Below, piece after piece: positions 17,588-27,199 of a stretch of DNA of 64,000 bases (position 1 is the first letter of the stretch; each line of letters opens with the position of its first letter). This stretch comes from Candidatus Tepidifontimicrobium thermophilum. GTDB taxonomy: Bacteria; Sysuimicrobiota; Sysuimicrobiia; Sysuimicrobiales; Sysuimicrobiaceae. Location: positions 124,001 through 188,000 of the forward strand of contig JAVKKH010000002.1 in NCBI GenBank assembly GCA_031296405.1. Reading direction: 5' to 3'. The notes under the pieces were generated by a model. It ran no database searches. It was not told the origin of the DNA and saw only the letters and a program-made list of their open reading frames with translations. A program made the translations under genes and the position numbers.

Positions 17588-20500
17588 ATGGAGGAACGGG
17601 TCGTCCCGAAGCCCGTGGAGCGCGAGATGCAGGAGGCGTACCTGGACTACGCCATGTCGGTGATCGTGTCCAGGGCGCTGCCCGACGTGCGGGACGGCCT
17701 CAAGCCCGTCCAGCGGCGGGTCCTGGTGGCGATGAACGACCTGGGCCTGGCGCCGAACCGGCCGTACCGCAAGTGCGCCAAGATCTGCGGCGACACCTCG
17801 GGCAACTACCACCCCCACGGGGAGGCGGTGATCTATCCGACCCTGGTGCGGCTGGCCCAGCCGTGGGTGATGCGCTACCCCCTGGTGGACGGGCAGGGGA
17901 ACTTCGGCAGCGTGGACGACGACCCCCCGGCCGCCATGCGGTACTGCGTCGTCGGCGACACGCTGGTGGTGACCGACAGGGGCTTGGTGCGCATCGACCA
18001 GCTCTCCTCGGAGGGCGGCGAGGACATCGCGGTCCGCGTGCTCTCCAGGGGGGGTGTCGTGAACCGTGCCAGCAAGTGGTTCGACTGCGGCGTTTTCCCG
18101 ACCCGTCGGGTGGTGACTCGGCGCGGCTACGAGGTCGCCGGGACGACAAACCACCCGCTCCTGGTGTGCGTTCCGGACGAACAGGGTCGGCCGGCGTTCA
18201 CCTGGAAGACCATACAGGAGATCGTCCCCGGCGACTGGCTCGTCCTGGACCGTAGCGACGCCCTTTGGCCCGGCGAGCTGGTGGACCTCCGCCCGTACCA
18301 TCCGGACCCGCCAGCAGGATCGCGGGCCGAAGGGCACGCCCTGCCGGAACGGCTCACGGAGGGCCTGGCATTCCTTTTGGGCGCGCTGGCGGCGGAGGGC
18401 ACGTTCCGTGAGAACGTGGTCGAATTCACGAACACCGCCGGTGAGTTCGCCAACGCGTTTGAGGAAGTGTGGTGCCGGGAATTCCCCACGTGCCGGCTGC
18501 ACAGGTTCCTGCGGAAACCGGTGGGTTCCGGGAAGAAGCCTTTCTGGCAGATGCAGGTGACAAGCCAGCAGGTGGTCGCATTTCTGAAGAACATCGGCCT
18601 GTGTGGCAAGTCGGGCGAGCGGGGCATTCCCGCGGTCGTGCTGCAGTCGCCCCAGAAGGTCGTGGCGGCCTTCCTCCGCGGGCTCTACGAGGGCGACGGG
18701 GCCGTAGAGCGGTGGGGTCGCAGCCCGCTCCGAGTGGGGCTGGCCTCCAAAAGCCGCGTGTTCCTCCGCCAGGTGCAGACGGTCCTCTTGCGTTTCGGGA
18801 TCGTATCCACGTTGTACCACGACCCGCGGGAGAACTACCGGCTCATCGTCGCCGGTCGGACGAACCTGGAGCGGTTCGCCCGCCACATCGGTTTCGTTTC
18901 GGCGGCCAAACGCCGCAGACTGCTGGCGGCGCTCACTGTTCATTCGGGGCGGGCCCTGTCGCGCACCGGGTTCGTTCCGTCTCTGGCCGAGGATGTCGGG
19001 TGGAACGCCGCCCGGGGCCAGCGGGAACGGCTGGCCAAGCACAACTTCGACCGACCCGAGCGCCTGGTGGCGACGCTGCCGGGGTTCGCGCAGGTCCTGC
19101 CGGCGGAGGGCGCGGCCCATCTAGCGAGCGTGGCTCGCAGCGACTACTTTTTCGACCAGGTGGTGAGGGTCGAAGACGCCGGTGACCAACGGGTCTACTC
19201 CATCCGGGTGGACAGCCCCTGTCACTCGTTTGTGGCCAACGGGTTCGTCAACCACAACACGGAAGCGCGGCTGACCCCCGTGGCGATGGAGATGCTGGCG
19301 GACCTGGACAAGGACACCGTGGACTTCGTGCCCAACTTCGACCAGACGCGGCGGGAGCCGGTGGTCCTGCCGGCCCGGATCCCGAACCTGCTGGTCAACG
19401 GGGCCTCGGGGATCGCGGTGGGGATGGCCACGAACATCCCGCCCCACAACCTGGGCGAGGTGGTGGACGCCCTGGTGGCCCTCATCGACGACCCGGACCT
19501 GCCCACGGAGGAGCTCCTGCGGATCGTCAAGGGTCCGGACTTCCCCACGGGGGGCCTGGTCCTGGGACGCGACGGGATCCGGGAAGCCTACACCACGGGC
19601 CGGGGCTCCATCCTCATGAGGGCCAAGGCCACGGTGGAGGAGCTGCGGGGCGGGCGCACCGCCATCGTGGTGACGGAGCTGCCCTACATGGTCAACAAGG
19701 CAGCCCTGATCGCGCGGATCGCGGAGCTGGTCCGGGACAAGAAGGTGCAGGGGATCAGCGACCTACGGGACGAGAGCGACCGGGAGGGCATGCGGGTGGT
19801 GATCGAGCTGCGGCGGGAGGCCAACCCGCAGGTGGTCCTCAACCAGCTGTACAAGCACACCCAGATGCAGACCAGCTTCGGAGCCATCCTCCTGGCCCTG
19901 GTGGGGGGGGTGCCCCGCCAGCTCACCCTCCGGGATCTGCTCACCCACTACCTGGACCACCGGCGGGAGATCGTCACCCGCAGGACGCGGTTCGAGCTGG
20001 CGCGGGCGGAGGAGCGGGCGCACGTGCTGGAGGGCCTCAAGGTGGCGCTGGACCACCTAGACGCGGTGATCCAGCTGATCCGGTCGTCCAGGGACGTGGC
20101 CGCCGCCCGGGACGGTCTGGTGCAGAGGTTCGGGCTGTCCGAGCGTCAGGCGGACGCCATCCTCGAGATGCGCTTGGCCCGGCTCACGGCCCTGGAGCGC
20201 AGCAAGGTGGAGGAGGAGTACCGGGAGCTTCTGAAAGCCATCGCCTACTACCAGGACGTGCTGCGCGACCCCAGGAAGGTGGCCGCCATCGTGCGCGAGG
20301 AGCTCCTGGAGATCAAGGCCAAGTACGCCGACCCCCGCCGCACCCGCATCACGTCGGGCAAGGAGGCGGTGCTGGAGGAGGAGGACCTGGTCCCCGACAC
20401 CGAGGTGGTGATCACCCTCACCCGCCACGGGTACGTGAAGAGGGTCCCCCTCGAGACCTACCGGGCCCAGCGCAGGGGAGGCAAGGGGATCGTGGGCGCT

Positions 20501-21322
20501 ACCGCCCGGGAGGAGGACTTCGTTGAGCACGTGGTGGTGACCCACAACCACGCGTACCTGCTGTTCTTCACCAACCGGGGCAGGGTGTACCGGGTGCGGG
20601 CCTTCGAGGTACCGGAGTCCGGCCGTACGGCCCGCGGCACCGGCCTCATGAACCTGGTCGGGATGGCCGTGAACGAGCGGGTCAACGCCCTGATCCCCAT
20701 CCGGTCCTTCGAGGACGCGGGCTACCTGTTCATGGCCACGCGGCGGGGGATGGTGAAGCGCACGGGGCTCATGGAGTTCGTGAACGCCAGGCGGGCGGGG
20801 ATCGTGGCCCTGCACCTGCAGGAGGGCGACGAGCTGGTCGGGGTGCGCCTCACCGACGGCCGGCAGGAGGTCATCCTGGCTACCCGGCAGGGCCAGAGCA
20901 TCCGGTTCAAGGAATCAGGAGTCCGGGAGATGGGCCGCACCGCGGCCGGGGTCGTGGGCATCCGGCTCCGGCCAGGAGATGAGGTGGTCGGCCTCGCGGT
21001 GGCCAGCGAAAAACCGGAGTTGCTGACGGTGACGGACCTGGGCTACGGGAAGCGGACGCCGGTCTCCCAGTACAGGCTGCAGGCCCGGGGCGGCTACGGG
21101 GTCCGGAACATCCGCCTGTCCGCCAAGAACGGCAGGGTGGTGGCGGTCCGCGCGGTGGCGGAGGACGACGAGGTGCTGCTGGCCACGGAGTCCGGCCAGA
21201 TCCTGCGGACTTTGGTCCGGGAGATCAGCACGGTCGGCCGCTCCGCCCAGGGCGTGCGGGTCATCCGCCTGGAGCCAGAAGACCGGGTGTCGGCCGTGGC
21301 GGTGGTGGAGGGGGAGCGGTAG
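17588..21322 (+). CDS. gyrA: DNA gyrase subunit A interrupted by an in-frame intein
   Basis: DNA-cleaving subunit of gyrase. The 1244-residue precursor contains a 438-residue intein (residues 120-557); the spliced protein would be 806 residues, normal for GyrA. The catalytic tyrosine is Y119 in AAMRY, and the intein sits directly after it, before [13 protein letters not shown]. The C-terminal beta-pinwheel carries the GyrA box QRRGGKG, so this is gyrase and not topoisomerase IV ParC. The ATG follows GAGGGGG. Activity requires correct protein splicing because the break is at the active site. Confidence 0.97.
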   Translation: MEERVVPKPVEREMQEAYLDYAMSVIVSRALPDVRDGLKPVQRRVLVAMNDLGLAPNRPYRKCAKICGDTSGNYHPHGEAVIYPTLVRLAQPWVMRYPLVDGQGNFGSVDDDPPAAMRYCVVGDTLVVTDRGLVRIDQLSSEGGEDIAVRVLSRGGVVNRASKWFDCGVFPTRRVVTRRGYEVAGTTNHPLLVCVPDEQGRPAFTWKTIQEIVPGDWLVLDRSDALWPGELVDLRPYHPDPPAGSRAEGHALPERLTEGLAFLLGALAAEGTFRENVVEFTNTAGEFANAFEEVWCREFPTCRLHRFLRKPVGSGKKPFWQMQVTSQQVVAFLKNIGLCGKSGERGIPAVVLQSPQKVVAAFLRGLYEGDGAVERWGRSPLRVGLASKSRVFLRQVQTVLLRFGIVSTLYHDPRENYRLIVAGRTNLERFARHIGFVSAAKRRRLLAALTVHSGRALSRTGFVPSLAEDVGWNAARGQRERLAKHNFDRPERLVATLPGFAQVLPAEGAAHLASVARSDYFFDQVVRVEDAGDQRVYSIRVDSPCHSFVANGFVNHNTEARLTPVAMEMLADLDKDTVDFVPNFDQTRREPVVLPARIPNLLVNGASGIAVGMATNIPPHNLGEVVDALVALIDDPDLPTEELLRIVKGPDFPTGGLVLGRDGIREAYTTGRGSILMRAKATVEELRGGRTAIVVTELPYMVNKAALIARIAELVRDKKVQGISDLRDESDREGMRVVIELRREANPQVVLNQLYKHTQMQTSFGAILLALVGGVPRQLTLRDLLTHYLDHRREIVTRRTRFELARAEERAHVLEGLKVALDHLDAVIQLIRSSRDVAAARDGLVQRFGLSERQADAILEMRLARLTALERSKVEEEYRELLKAIAYYQDVLRDPRKVAAIVREELLEIKAKYADPRRTRITSGKEAVLEEEDLVPDTEVVITLTRHGYVKRVPLETYRAQRRGGKGIVGATAREEDFVEHVVVTHNHAYLLFFTNRGRVYRVRAFEVPESGRTARGTGLMNLVGMAVNERVNALIPIRSFEDAGYLFMATRRGMVKRTGLMEFVNARRAGIVALHLQEGDELVGVRLTDGRQEVILATRQGQSIRFKESGVREMGRTAAGVVGIRLRPGDEVVGLAVASEKPELLTVTDLGYGKRTPVSQYRLQARGGYGVRNIRLSAKNGRVVAVRAVAEDDEVLLATESGQILRTLVREISTVGRSAQGVRVIRLEPEDRVSAVAVVEGER
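17945..19258 (+). mobile_element. GyrA intein with LAGLIDADG-type homing endonuclease
   Basis: Begins at Cys (CVVGDTLVV, block A), has the TxxH block B motif in GTTNHPLLV, and ends with block [18 protein letters not shown] and block G FVNHN, followed by Thr as the +1 extein residue. All splicing residues (Cys1, His of TxxH, penultimate His, terminal Asn) are present. The centre holds two dodecapeptide motifs, [11 protein letters not shown] and [12 protein letters not shown], each with an acidic residue, so the endonuclease may still be active. Insertion after the gyrase tyrosine is the same site used by mycobacterial GyrA inteins. Confidence 0.95.
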
Positions 21323-21437
21323 CAGGGGCCCGGAACCCTCCGCTGGTGCGGGTTTCCGCTCTCGGGCAAGAGGAGTTGGCGCCGGGCCCGTAGAATCCGA
21401 AGGCCCGGACCACACACCCGACGGAGGGGAGGAGCCC

Positions 21438-21710
21438 ATGAACAAGGAGCAGCTGATCGAGCGGGTGGCCAGCAGGACGGGCCTGAGCAAGAAGGACGCC
21501 AACGCGGCCCTGGACGCCATCCTGGACGGGATCACCAGCGCCCTCAAGAAGGGCGAAAAGGTGACCCTGGTGGGGTTCGGGACTTTCACCGTCCGGCGCC
21601 GGAAGGCGCGGGAGGGCCGGAACCCCCAGACGGGCGAGAAGATCAAGATCCCGGCCAGGAAGGTGCCGGCGTTCACCGCGGGCAAGGAGCTGAAGGCCCA
21701 GGTTAAGTAA
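21438..21710 (+). CDS. hup: HU family DNA-binding protein
   Basis: A 90-residue nucleoid protein that bends DNA as a dimer. It starts MNKEQLIERVASRTGLSKKDANAAL and carries the DNA-contacting arm GFGTFTVRRRKAREGRNPQTGEKI, ending AFTAGKELKAQVK. Length and sequence are those of HU rather than IHF. A strong GAGGGGAGG ribosome site precedes the ATG. Transcribed alone, with its own terminator just downstream. Confidence 0.96.
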   Translation: MNKEQLIERVASRTGLSKKDANAALDAILDGITSALKKGEKVTLVGFGTFTVRRRKAREGRNPQTGEKIKIPARKVPAFTAGKELKAQVK

Positions 21711-21734
21711 GACCCCACAGGAGGGAGGCGAGGG

Positions 21735-21771
21735 GCGCCCAGGGGGTGAGTTTCCCCGGGGCGCTTTTTTT
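21735..21771 (+). terminator. Rho-independent terminator after the HU gene
   Basis: GCGCCCAGGGG (21735-21745) pairs with CCCCGGGGCGC (21754-21764) with one mismatch and an 8-base loop, followed by seven T residues (21765-21771). It is the clearest intrinsic terminator in the window. Confidence 0.9.
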
Positions 21772-22572
21772 GTGGACGTGCGCGAGCCCACCCACGAAGA
21801 GTTGGCCCAGCTGGCCGGCTGGCCTGACGTCACGTTGCCGCCCGAGTGGCTGGCGTGGGCCGACGAGCCCCACCGGGTGCTGGCGGCATTCGAGGACGGC
21901 CGGGTGGTAGGGGCGGTCAACCTGGCGGTGGTGGGGCAGGGGGAAGGCTGGATCGAGGGGGTGAGGGCGGAGCCGGACGAGGTCGGCGCGGTGGCGGACC
22001 GGCTTGTGGCCGCGGCCGTAGAGGTGTTGCATGGATACGGGGCGGTCGTAGTGCGGACGGCTTCCCCCTGGGGCGCCCGGCCGGGCTGGATGGACCGGGC
22101 GGGTTTCGCAGAGAAGGCGCAGTTCGCGGTCCGGCTGGTTCCGCCGGGGCCTCCTCCTGCAGCGGGCGCGGTGCGGCCGGCTACGCCTCGGGAAGCAGGA
22201 CAGGTGGCCGGACGGCTCGGCGCACGGCTCCGCGAGCGGGCCGCGGGCTTGGTGCCCCTGGGCTGGCGGTGGCGGTCTTTCCGGACGGAGATGGCTGCGG
22301 CCGCGGCAAGGGAGGGGAGGCTGCTGGTGGACGGGGAAGGAGGCGCAGCTCTCGTGCTCCGGCGGGGTGGCGACCGGCTGGTGGCGGCCCTGGCGGCGGA
22401 GTGGCCCGAAGGGCTGGTCGGCGCGGTGCGGGCCGAGCTCACGGAGGGCGGCAGGCTCGCCTGCTTCCTGCCGGCCTCCTCGCCCGAGGCGGTGGCCTTG
22501 GAGGGCTGGCCTGCCCACCCCTGGTGTCCGGAGGGCGTTGTGGTGTACGAGTTGACCGGAGGTCGCGGTTAG
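21772..22572 (+). CDS. GNAT-like protein with two degenerate acetyltransferase-type halves
   Basis: A 266-residue protein. The first half (VREPTHEELAQL ... VLAAFEDGRVVGAVNLAVVG ... WMDRAGF) has the strand order of a GNAT acetyltransferase, and the second half (AVRPATPREAGQVAGRL ... LLVDGEGGAALVL) repeats it weakly. The acetyl-CoA pyrophosphate loop (QxxGxG/A) is not recognisable in either half, so catalysis is uncertain. The GTG at 21772 touches the T run of the HU terminator and has no room for a ribosome site; a GTG at 21778 gives a more typical GNAT start. Confidence 0.6.
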   Translation: MDVREPTHEELAQLAGWPDVTLPPEWLAWADEPHRVLAAFEDGRVVGAVNLAVVGQGEGWIEGVRAEPDEVGAVADRLVAAAVEVLHGYGAVVVRTASPWGARPGWMDRAGFAEKAQFAVRLVPPGPPPAAGAVRPATPREAGQVAGRLGARLRERAAGLVPLGWRWRSFRTEMAAAAAREGRLLVDGEGGAALVLRRGGDRLVAALAAEWPEGLVGAVRAELTEGGRLACFLPASSPEAVALEGWPAHPWCPEGVVVYELTGGRG

Positions 22573-22583
22573 GAGGGGAATCC

Positions 22584-23042
22584 ATGGGACAGGGCGCGCG
22601 GCTGGCCCGGCACCTAGACGACCTGAGGCGTGCGGTGGTCGAGATCGTGCAGTCCATGGACCACGACCGGCTGAACGCCAAGCCCGCGGGGCTGTCCAAC
22701 ACCCCGGGGATCCTGGTCCGGCACCTGTTGGGGTCAGAGCGGTACTGGATCCACCAAGTGGTGGGCGGCGAGGAGGTGCACAGGGACCGTCAGGCAGAGT
22801 TCGATCCCACAGTGCCCGTGCGGCGGGAGGAGCTCCTCCAGCGGGTGGAGGAGGTAGCGCGCAGGACCCACGAGATCCTCGATAGCCTGCCGGACGAGAG
22901 GCTGGGCGACCCTGTGGAGGCGCGGGTGGGCGACCGGACGCTGCGCTTGGAGCGCGGCGACGCCGTGTTGCGGGCGCTGGCGCACTGGGCGTACCACCAC
23001 GGGCAGCTCCAGCTCATGCGCAGACTGCTGGGCGAGGGATGA
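22584..23042 (+). CDS. DinB-family (DUF664-type) four-helix protein
   Basis: A 152-residue protein of the DinB/YfiT fold, often metal-binding thiol-dependent transferases. Possible metal ligands are the His in LVRHLLGSERYWIHQ and the C-terminal pair in AHWAYHHGQLQLM. The ATG follows AGGAGGGG, and its last 4 bases overlap the next gene (ATGA). Located between the GNAT-like gene and a small membrane protein; the substrate is unknown. Confidence 0.8.
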   Translation: MGQGARLARHLDDLRRAVVEIVQSMDHDRLNAKPAGLSNTPGILVRHLLGSERYWIHQVVGGEEVHRDRQAEFDPTVPVRREELLQRVEEVARRTHEILDSLPDERLGDPVEARVGDRTLRLERGDAVLRALAHWAYHHGQLQLMRRLLGEG

Positions 23043-23299
23043 GGGCGGCCGTCGCCTTCTTCTGGGTCGTGGCCGCGGCCGTGGAGGTGTACCGGAGGCT
23101 GGGCGGAACCGTGCCCGGACCCCTGGCGTTTCTGGGACCGTACCTGACGCTGGCGGCCACCCTGGGACCGGCGGTGGAAGCGGTCCGGGAGTTCCGGGCG
23201 GGTGAGCTGGTGGAGGGGATCAAGTCCCTGCTGTGGGCCGGGCCCGGCGTCATCACCCTTCTGGCCGGGCCGCCGTGGTTGAGGTTCGGGGGCGGGTAG
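23039..23299 (+). CDS. Small membrane protein, unknown function
   Basis: An 86-residue hydrophobic protein starting MRAAVAFFWVVAAAVEVYRR with a second and third hydrophobic stretch (PLAFLGPYLTLAATLG; LLWAGPGVITLLAG). I recognise no family. The ATG overlaps the DinB-like stop, which supports it being real and translated in the same operon. Confidence 0.6.
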   Translation: MRAAVAFFWVVAAAVEVYRRLGGTVPGPLAFLGPYLTLAATLGPAVEAVREFRAGELVEGIKSLLWAGPGVITLLAGPPWLRFGGG

Positions 23300-23314
23300 G
23301 GCGCGCGGAAGGGT

Positions 23315-23713
23315 ATGCGGTGGGAGCCGGCTCCAGACCTGCACGCCCGGATGGCCCGGATCGTGAAGGCTCTGGCGTTTTCGCACGTGGACCCTGCGCG
23401 GGTCCACTGCCTGCGGGTGTACGGGGCCCGGGCCAACGCCTGGGCCCGCATCTGGGGCCTGCCCCGCGTGTTCCAGCAGGCGCTGCGGGTGCCGGCCTCG
23501 TACGTGGTGGAGTTCCTCTGTCCGGGATTTGACCGCTTGCCACAGGACGAGCAGGACCGCGTCATCATCCACGAGCTGCTCCACATCCCCACCACCTTCA
23601 GCGGTGGCGTGCGGCCAGAGCGGTCCCGCGGGCTGCGGATCGACCGGCGGACGGTGGAGCGGTACTACCGCCGGTACCGGCAGGTGGCCGCCTCCGCTGC
23701 CGAGGCTCCTTGA
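23315..23713 (+). CDS. Putative metallopeptidase with HELLH motif (phage-metallopeptidase-like)
   Basis: A 132-residue protein with a zincin-type HExxH site, HELLHIP at 86-92, preceded by FDRLPQDEQDRVII. The layout, with an N-terminal helical part, YVVEFLCPGFDRL and a C-terminal basic helix, resembles the small putative metallopeptidase family first noted in phages (PhageMetallopep). Substrate unknown. It lies 15 bases after the small membrane protein and ahead of rsgA, with no phage genes around it. Confidence 0.7.
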   Translation: MRWEPAPDLHARMARIVKALAFSHVDPARVHCLRVYGARANAWARIWGLPRVFQQALRVPASYVVEFLCPGFDRLPQDEQDRVIIHELLHIPTTFSGGVRPERSRGLRIDRRTVERYYRRYRQVAASAAEAP

Positions 23714-23729
23714 AGCCGCCCAGGGTGGT

Positions 23730-24665
23730 ATGACCGCGCCGTCCCGCGCCCTGGAGGGTGTCGTGACGCGGGCTGTCGGAGCGTTCGCGTTCGTGTACTG
23801 CGGGGGTCGGACCTACCGGTGTGTAATGCGGGGTCGGTTGCGGAGGGCGGGTGGGGTCCGGGTGGTTCCGGGCGACCGGGTGGTGTTCGTGGCCACGGGC
23901 CCGGAGGAAGGGGTCGTGGAGTCCGTGCTGCCCAGGAAGTCGGAGCTCACCAAGCCCTCGGCACGGGACCCCGGACGTCTCCAGGTCCTGGCCGCCAACG
24001 TGGACCAGGCCTGCGTGGTGTTCGCGACCGCTAGCCCCGACCCGGACCCGCTGGCGATGGACCGCTTTCTGGCGCTGGCGGAAGTTTCCGGGCTGGTACC
24101 CCTGTTGTGTTTCAACAAGGCAGACCTGGGGGATCCGCGCGAGCTGCGGGCCCTGTACGAGGGGGTCGGGTACCGGGTCCTGTGGGTGAGCGCGCGGACG
24201 GGGCAGGGACTGGAAGAGCTCCGCCGCAGCCTGGCGGGCCGCCTGACGGTGCTGGTGGGGCCGTCGGGCGTGGGCAAGAGTACCCTCATCAACGCCCTCA
24301 ATCCCCAGGCCCGGCGACGGGTCGGGGAGGTGGGCCGCAGGGGCCGCGGCCGGCACACCACCACGGACGCTCAGCTGATCCCGGTGGAAGCAGAGGGCTT
24401 CGTGGTGGACACCCCGGGCGTACAGGTCCTGGACTTCGTGCACCTGGAGCCGGACGCGGTAAAGGCGGCCTTCCCGGAGATCGCGAGGATCGCCGCGGCA
24501 TGCCAGTTCCCGGACTGCTCTCACCGGCAGGAGCCGGGCTGCGCGGTGCGGCAGGCGGTGGCCCGAGGTGAGGTGGCGGCCTCGCGCATGCGGAGCTACC
24601 TGGCGCTGTTGGAGGAGGCGGAGGAGGCCTGGCGTAGCCGATACCGGACGCGGAGGGATGGATGA
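23730..24665 (+). CDS. rsgA: Ribosome small subunit-dependent GTPase A
   Basis: Circularly permuted GTPase that checks late 30S subunit assembly. 311 residues: OB fold (about 1-75), GTPase domain with motifs in permuted order, FNKADL (G4) before GPSGVGKSTLIN (G1), GRGRHTTT (G2) and DTPGV (G3), then a zinc knuckle CQFPDCSHRQEPGC. The ATG at 23730 is chosen by homology; the frame is open further upstream into the metallopeptidase gene. Overlaps the next gene by 4 bases. Confidence 0.94.
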   Translation: MTAPSRALEGVVTRAVGAFAFVYCGGRTYRCVMRGRLRRAGGVRVVPGDRVVFVATGPEEGVVESVLPRKSELTKPSARDPGRLQVLAANVDQACVVFATASPDPDPLAMDRFLALAEVSGLVPLLCFNKADLGDPRELRALYEGVGYRVLWVSARTGQGLEELRRSLAGRLTVLVGPSGVGKSTLINALNPQARRRVGEVGRRGRGRHTTTDAQLIPVEAEGFVVDTPGVQVLDFVHLEPDAVKAAFPEIARIAAACQFPDCSHRQEPGCAVRQAVARGEVAASRMRSYLALLEEAEEAWRSRYRTRRDG

Positions 24666-25306
24666 CGCGGGTGTACCTGATCCGGCACGGTCAGACCACC
24701 TGGAACGCCGAGCGGCGGTACCAGGGGCGCAAGGACGCGCCCCTCACGGAGCTTGGGCGCAGCCAGATGCGCCGCCTGGCCGCAGCCCTGGCGTCCGAGC
24801 CGGTGCGGGCGGTGTACACCAGCCCCCTCGGTCGCTGCCGGTGGGGCGCGGAGCGGATCGCGGCCCAGCACGGCCTGGAGCCCGTCGTGGAGCCCGACCT
24901 CGTGGAGCTGGATCACGGGATCCTGGACGGTCTGCGGGTGGACGAGATGGAGGAGCACGTCGGCCGGCTGGTCCGGAGGTGGTGGGAGGATCCCGCCGGG
25001 GTGCACCTCCCGGGCGGGGAGACGCTGGAGCAGGCTCGAACGAGGGCGTACGGGGCGTTCCGCCGGATCGTGCACCGGCACCCGGGCGAGACCGTGGTGG
25101 TGGTGGCGCACGGGGGAGTGAACAAGCTCATCCTCCTGACGCTCTTGCAGGCTCCCCTGGACAGCTACTTCCGCATCCAGCAGCACAACGGAGCGGTGAA
25201 CCTGGTGGAAGTACCCCCCGAGGGTAGCCCTCGGATCGTGGCCATCAACGACACCTGCTACCTCCGGTTGCCCTCGCAGGACCCCGGGGTGGTGGGTCAG
25301 GAGTAG
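24662..25306 (+). CDS. Histidine phosphatase family protein (phosphoglycerate mutase-like)
   Basis: A 214-residue enzyme with the phospho-acceptor motif YLIRHGQTTWN near the start, the paired Arg/Glu region YTSPLGRCRWGAERIA, ELDHGILDG, and the second catalytic His in VVVVAHGGVNKLIL. It fits cofactor-independent phosphatases of the CobC/PhoE group better than a glycolytic mutase; the physiological substrate is unknown. ATG overlaps the rsgA stop. Its end overlaps the convergent transporter gene by 10 bases. Confidence 0.88.
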   Translation: MTRVYLIRHGQTTWNAERRYQGRKDAPLTELGRSQMRRLAAALASEPVRAVYTSPLGRCRWGAERIAAQHGLEPVVEPDLVELDHGILDGLRVDEMEEHVGRLVRRWWEDPAGVHLPGGETLEQARTRAYGAFRRIVHRHPGETVVVVAHGGVNKLILLTLLQAPLDSYFRIQQHNGAVNLVEVPPEGSPRIVAINDTCYLRLPSQDPGVVGQE

Positions 25307-26505
25307 CGCAGCCTGCGGAAGGCCCACAGGCCCGAGAGCACCAGAACAGCCGCGCACGCGGGGATCAGGCGAAGCCCGAGGTCCGCTCCCGGTCCGTACC
25401 CCAAGCGCAGCAGCAGCCCGACGGCGAAGGCTGCGGCGGCGTTCGCCAGGTTCAGCACGAGCCCCTGGACCCCAAAGTGCAAGGCGGGCAAGCCCTGGCG
25501 CGCCGCCAGGTGGGCCAGCACGGCGTTGGGCAGCGCGTACAGGGCCGCCAGGGGTAGCCCGCTGAGGGCCACCAGTCCGTAACCCAGCACCTGCGGGCTA
25601 ACTGGCAGCCGGCCGACGAGGGACACCGCGGGGAGGAAGGCTGCGGCCACCCACAGGCACGCTTCCAGGGTCCGTTGGGCGCCGGCCCGCTGGGCCCACG
25701 CCGCCACCACCGGCAGGCACGCGGCGGTGGACAGGAGCGCCGCCGCCAACACGCCGGGTACCGCGGAGGTCGGCAGGTCCATGAGCACCGTCACCAGGAA
25801 CACCAGCACCAGACTCACCATGCTGAGACCCACCCAGGCCAGGGCGAGGCCAGCCAGGTAGGCGCGCAGGGCCCCGCTGTGAACCAGGGAAGCCAGCGCG
25901 GCGGCGAGCGGCGTTCCAGCAGGCCGGGTGTGGCCTTCCCGGACGGCGGCCGCGCACGCCCACAGGCAGGCCAGAGAAGCGGTGGCAAACACTGCGGCCA
26001 TGGAGGGGAAGCCCCAGCGCATGTGCAAGGGGCCGGACAGGACGTAGGCCAGGGCGGTCCCCACGAGGTTGCCGGCGGCCTGCCAGGCCGCGGCGGTCAC
26101 CCGCCTCGGGCCGGGAAGCTGGAGGTCCGCCAGGAGGGCCAGGTAGGGGTTGACCACCGTGGCGAACAGGGCGAAAAAAGCCGCGAGGACCGCGGCCAGG
26201 TACACATCGGTGCCCTGCCGCGGCGGCACCCACACGAGGACGAAGCACACCGCCAGCAAGGGGCTCGCAGCCACGAGGAAAGGCCTGCGGCGGCCCCAGG
26301 GGGAGGTCAGGACGTCGCTCCACCGGGCCACCAGGATATCGCCCACGGAGTTGGAGAGCCTGCCTGCGGCCAGCGCCAGGCCCACCTGTTGGGGCGGCAG
26401 GTGAGGGCCGGAGGGGCCCGTGTAGAACGGGAAAAGCCACAGGGTCAGGGTCTGGACCAGCAGGGAGGCGCCAACAGCGCCGAGCGCGTAAAGAGGCCCC
26501 GACAC
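25297..26505 (-). CDS. MFS transporter, GPH-like (sugar:cation symporter type)
   Basis: A 402-residue membrane protein with about twelve hydrophobic helices. The loop SDVLTSPWGRRRPFLVA after the second helix is the signature of the glycoside-pentoside-hexuronide (MFS_2) group, and a matching Gly-rich second half follows. Cargo cannot be told. The GTG start at 26505 lies one base after the stop of the phosphoribosyltransferase gene, so the two are probably co-transcribed, which hints at nucleobase or nucleoside salvage rather than sugar uptake. Confidence 0.8.
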   Translation of the reverse strand: MSGPLYALGAVGASLLVQTLTLWLFPFYTGPSGPHLPPQQVGLALAAGRLSNSVGDILVARWSDVLTSPWGRRRPFLVAASPLLAVCFVLVWVPPRQGTDVYLAAVLAAFFALFATVVNPYLALLADLQLPGPRRVTAAAWQAAGNLVGTALAYVLSGPLHMRWGFPSMAAVFATASLACLWACAAAVREGHTRPAGTPLAAALASLVHSGALRAYLAGLALAWVGLSMVSLVLVFLVTVLMDLPTSAVPGVLAAALLSTAACLPVVAAWAQRAGAQRTLEACLWVAAAFLPAVSLVGRLPVSPQVLGYGLVALSGLPLAALYALPNAVLAHLAARQGLPALHFGVQGLVLNLANAAAAFAVGLLLRLGYGPGADLGLRLIPACAAVLVLSGLWAFRRLRYS

Positions 26506-26506
26506 C

Positions 26507-27085
26507 CTAGCGGGTGAACACCGGCAGGGTGGCGAGGTGGATGAGTTCGGGGTCGTGGTACGCGTCGCCCTGGAGGATCACCGCGGCTTTAGCGGCGATG
26601 CGGGCCTCCAGGCGCTGCATCAGCAGGCTGGCAGCCCGCAGGGTGCCGCCGGTGCTCACCACGTCGTCCACCACCGCGACCCGGCGGCCGCGGATCCGGT
26701 CCGCATCCTCACCGTTGAGGACGAGAGGGTGGACGGAGGCGTCCGTGATGGACTGGACGTCCACCACCACCGGGTCCCGCATGTACTTCTTGACCGCCCT
26801 GCGGCACGCGACGTACGGGAAGAACTGGCCGTGGCGGGGCTCAGAGAGGTACGTGGCGATCATGTGCACGAGGGGGACCGACTTGGCGGTGAGGGACACT
26901 AAGGCGTCGAACTCCCGAAGCCGCAGCTCGCTGGCCAGGGCTCGGGCGCAGGCGTTGGTGAGCTCCACGTCGCCCCAGAGCCGGAAGAAAGGGATCCACA
27001 CCCCCTCCTGCACCTGTTCCACGGGCAGGGAGCGCCGGACCCCCGCCACGCGGATCTCGTACCAGGTCTGTCCCTCGTACCGCAT
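26507..27085 (-). CDS. Phosphoribosyltransferase family protein (adenine-PRT-like)
   Basis: A 192-residue type I phosphoribosyltransferase. The PRPP-binding loop is VAVVDDVVSTGGTL, and a flexible-loop segment (VKKYMRDPVVVDVQSITD) lies ahead of it; LVSLTAKSVPLVHMIATYL is the loop that binds pyrophosphate. Probably joins a nucleobase to PRPP, but the base is not evident and the N-terminus (QTWYEIRVAGVRRSLPV) is longer than bacterial Apt. An upstream -10-like TACAGT (27126-27121) suits a promoter. First gene of a pair with the transporter. Confidence 0.78.
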   Translation of the reverse strand: MRYEGQTWYEIRVAGVRRSLPVEQVQEGVWIPFFRLWGDVELTNACARALASELRLREFDALVSLTAKSVPLVHMIATYLSEPRHGQFFPYVACRRAVKKYMRDPVVVDVQSITDASVHPLVLNGEDADRIRGRRVAVVDDVVSTGGTLRAASLLMQRLEARIAAKAAVILQGDAYHDPELIHLATLPVFTR

Positions 27086-27199
27086 GGTGGGTCCCTTGAG
27101 AAACCCTGTTTTTACCGGCTACTGTAGCACAGCGCGGGGAGCCTGCGTAGCCTCCCTTAGCGCAAGGTAGAATGGCGTCAAAACCCCCGGAGGCGCGGA

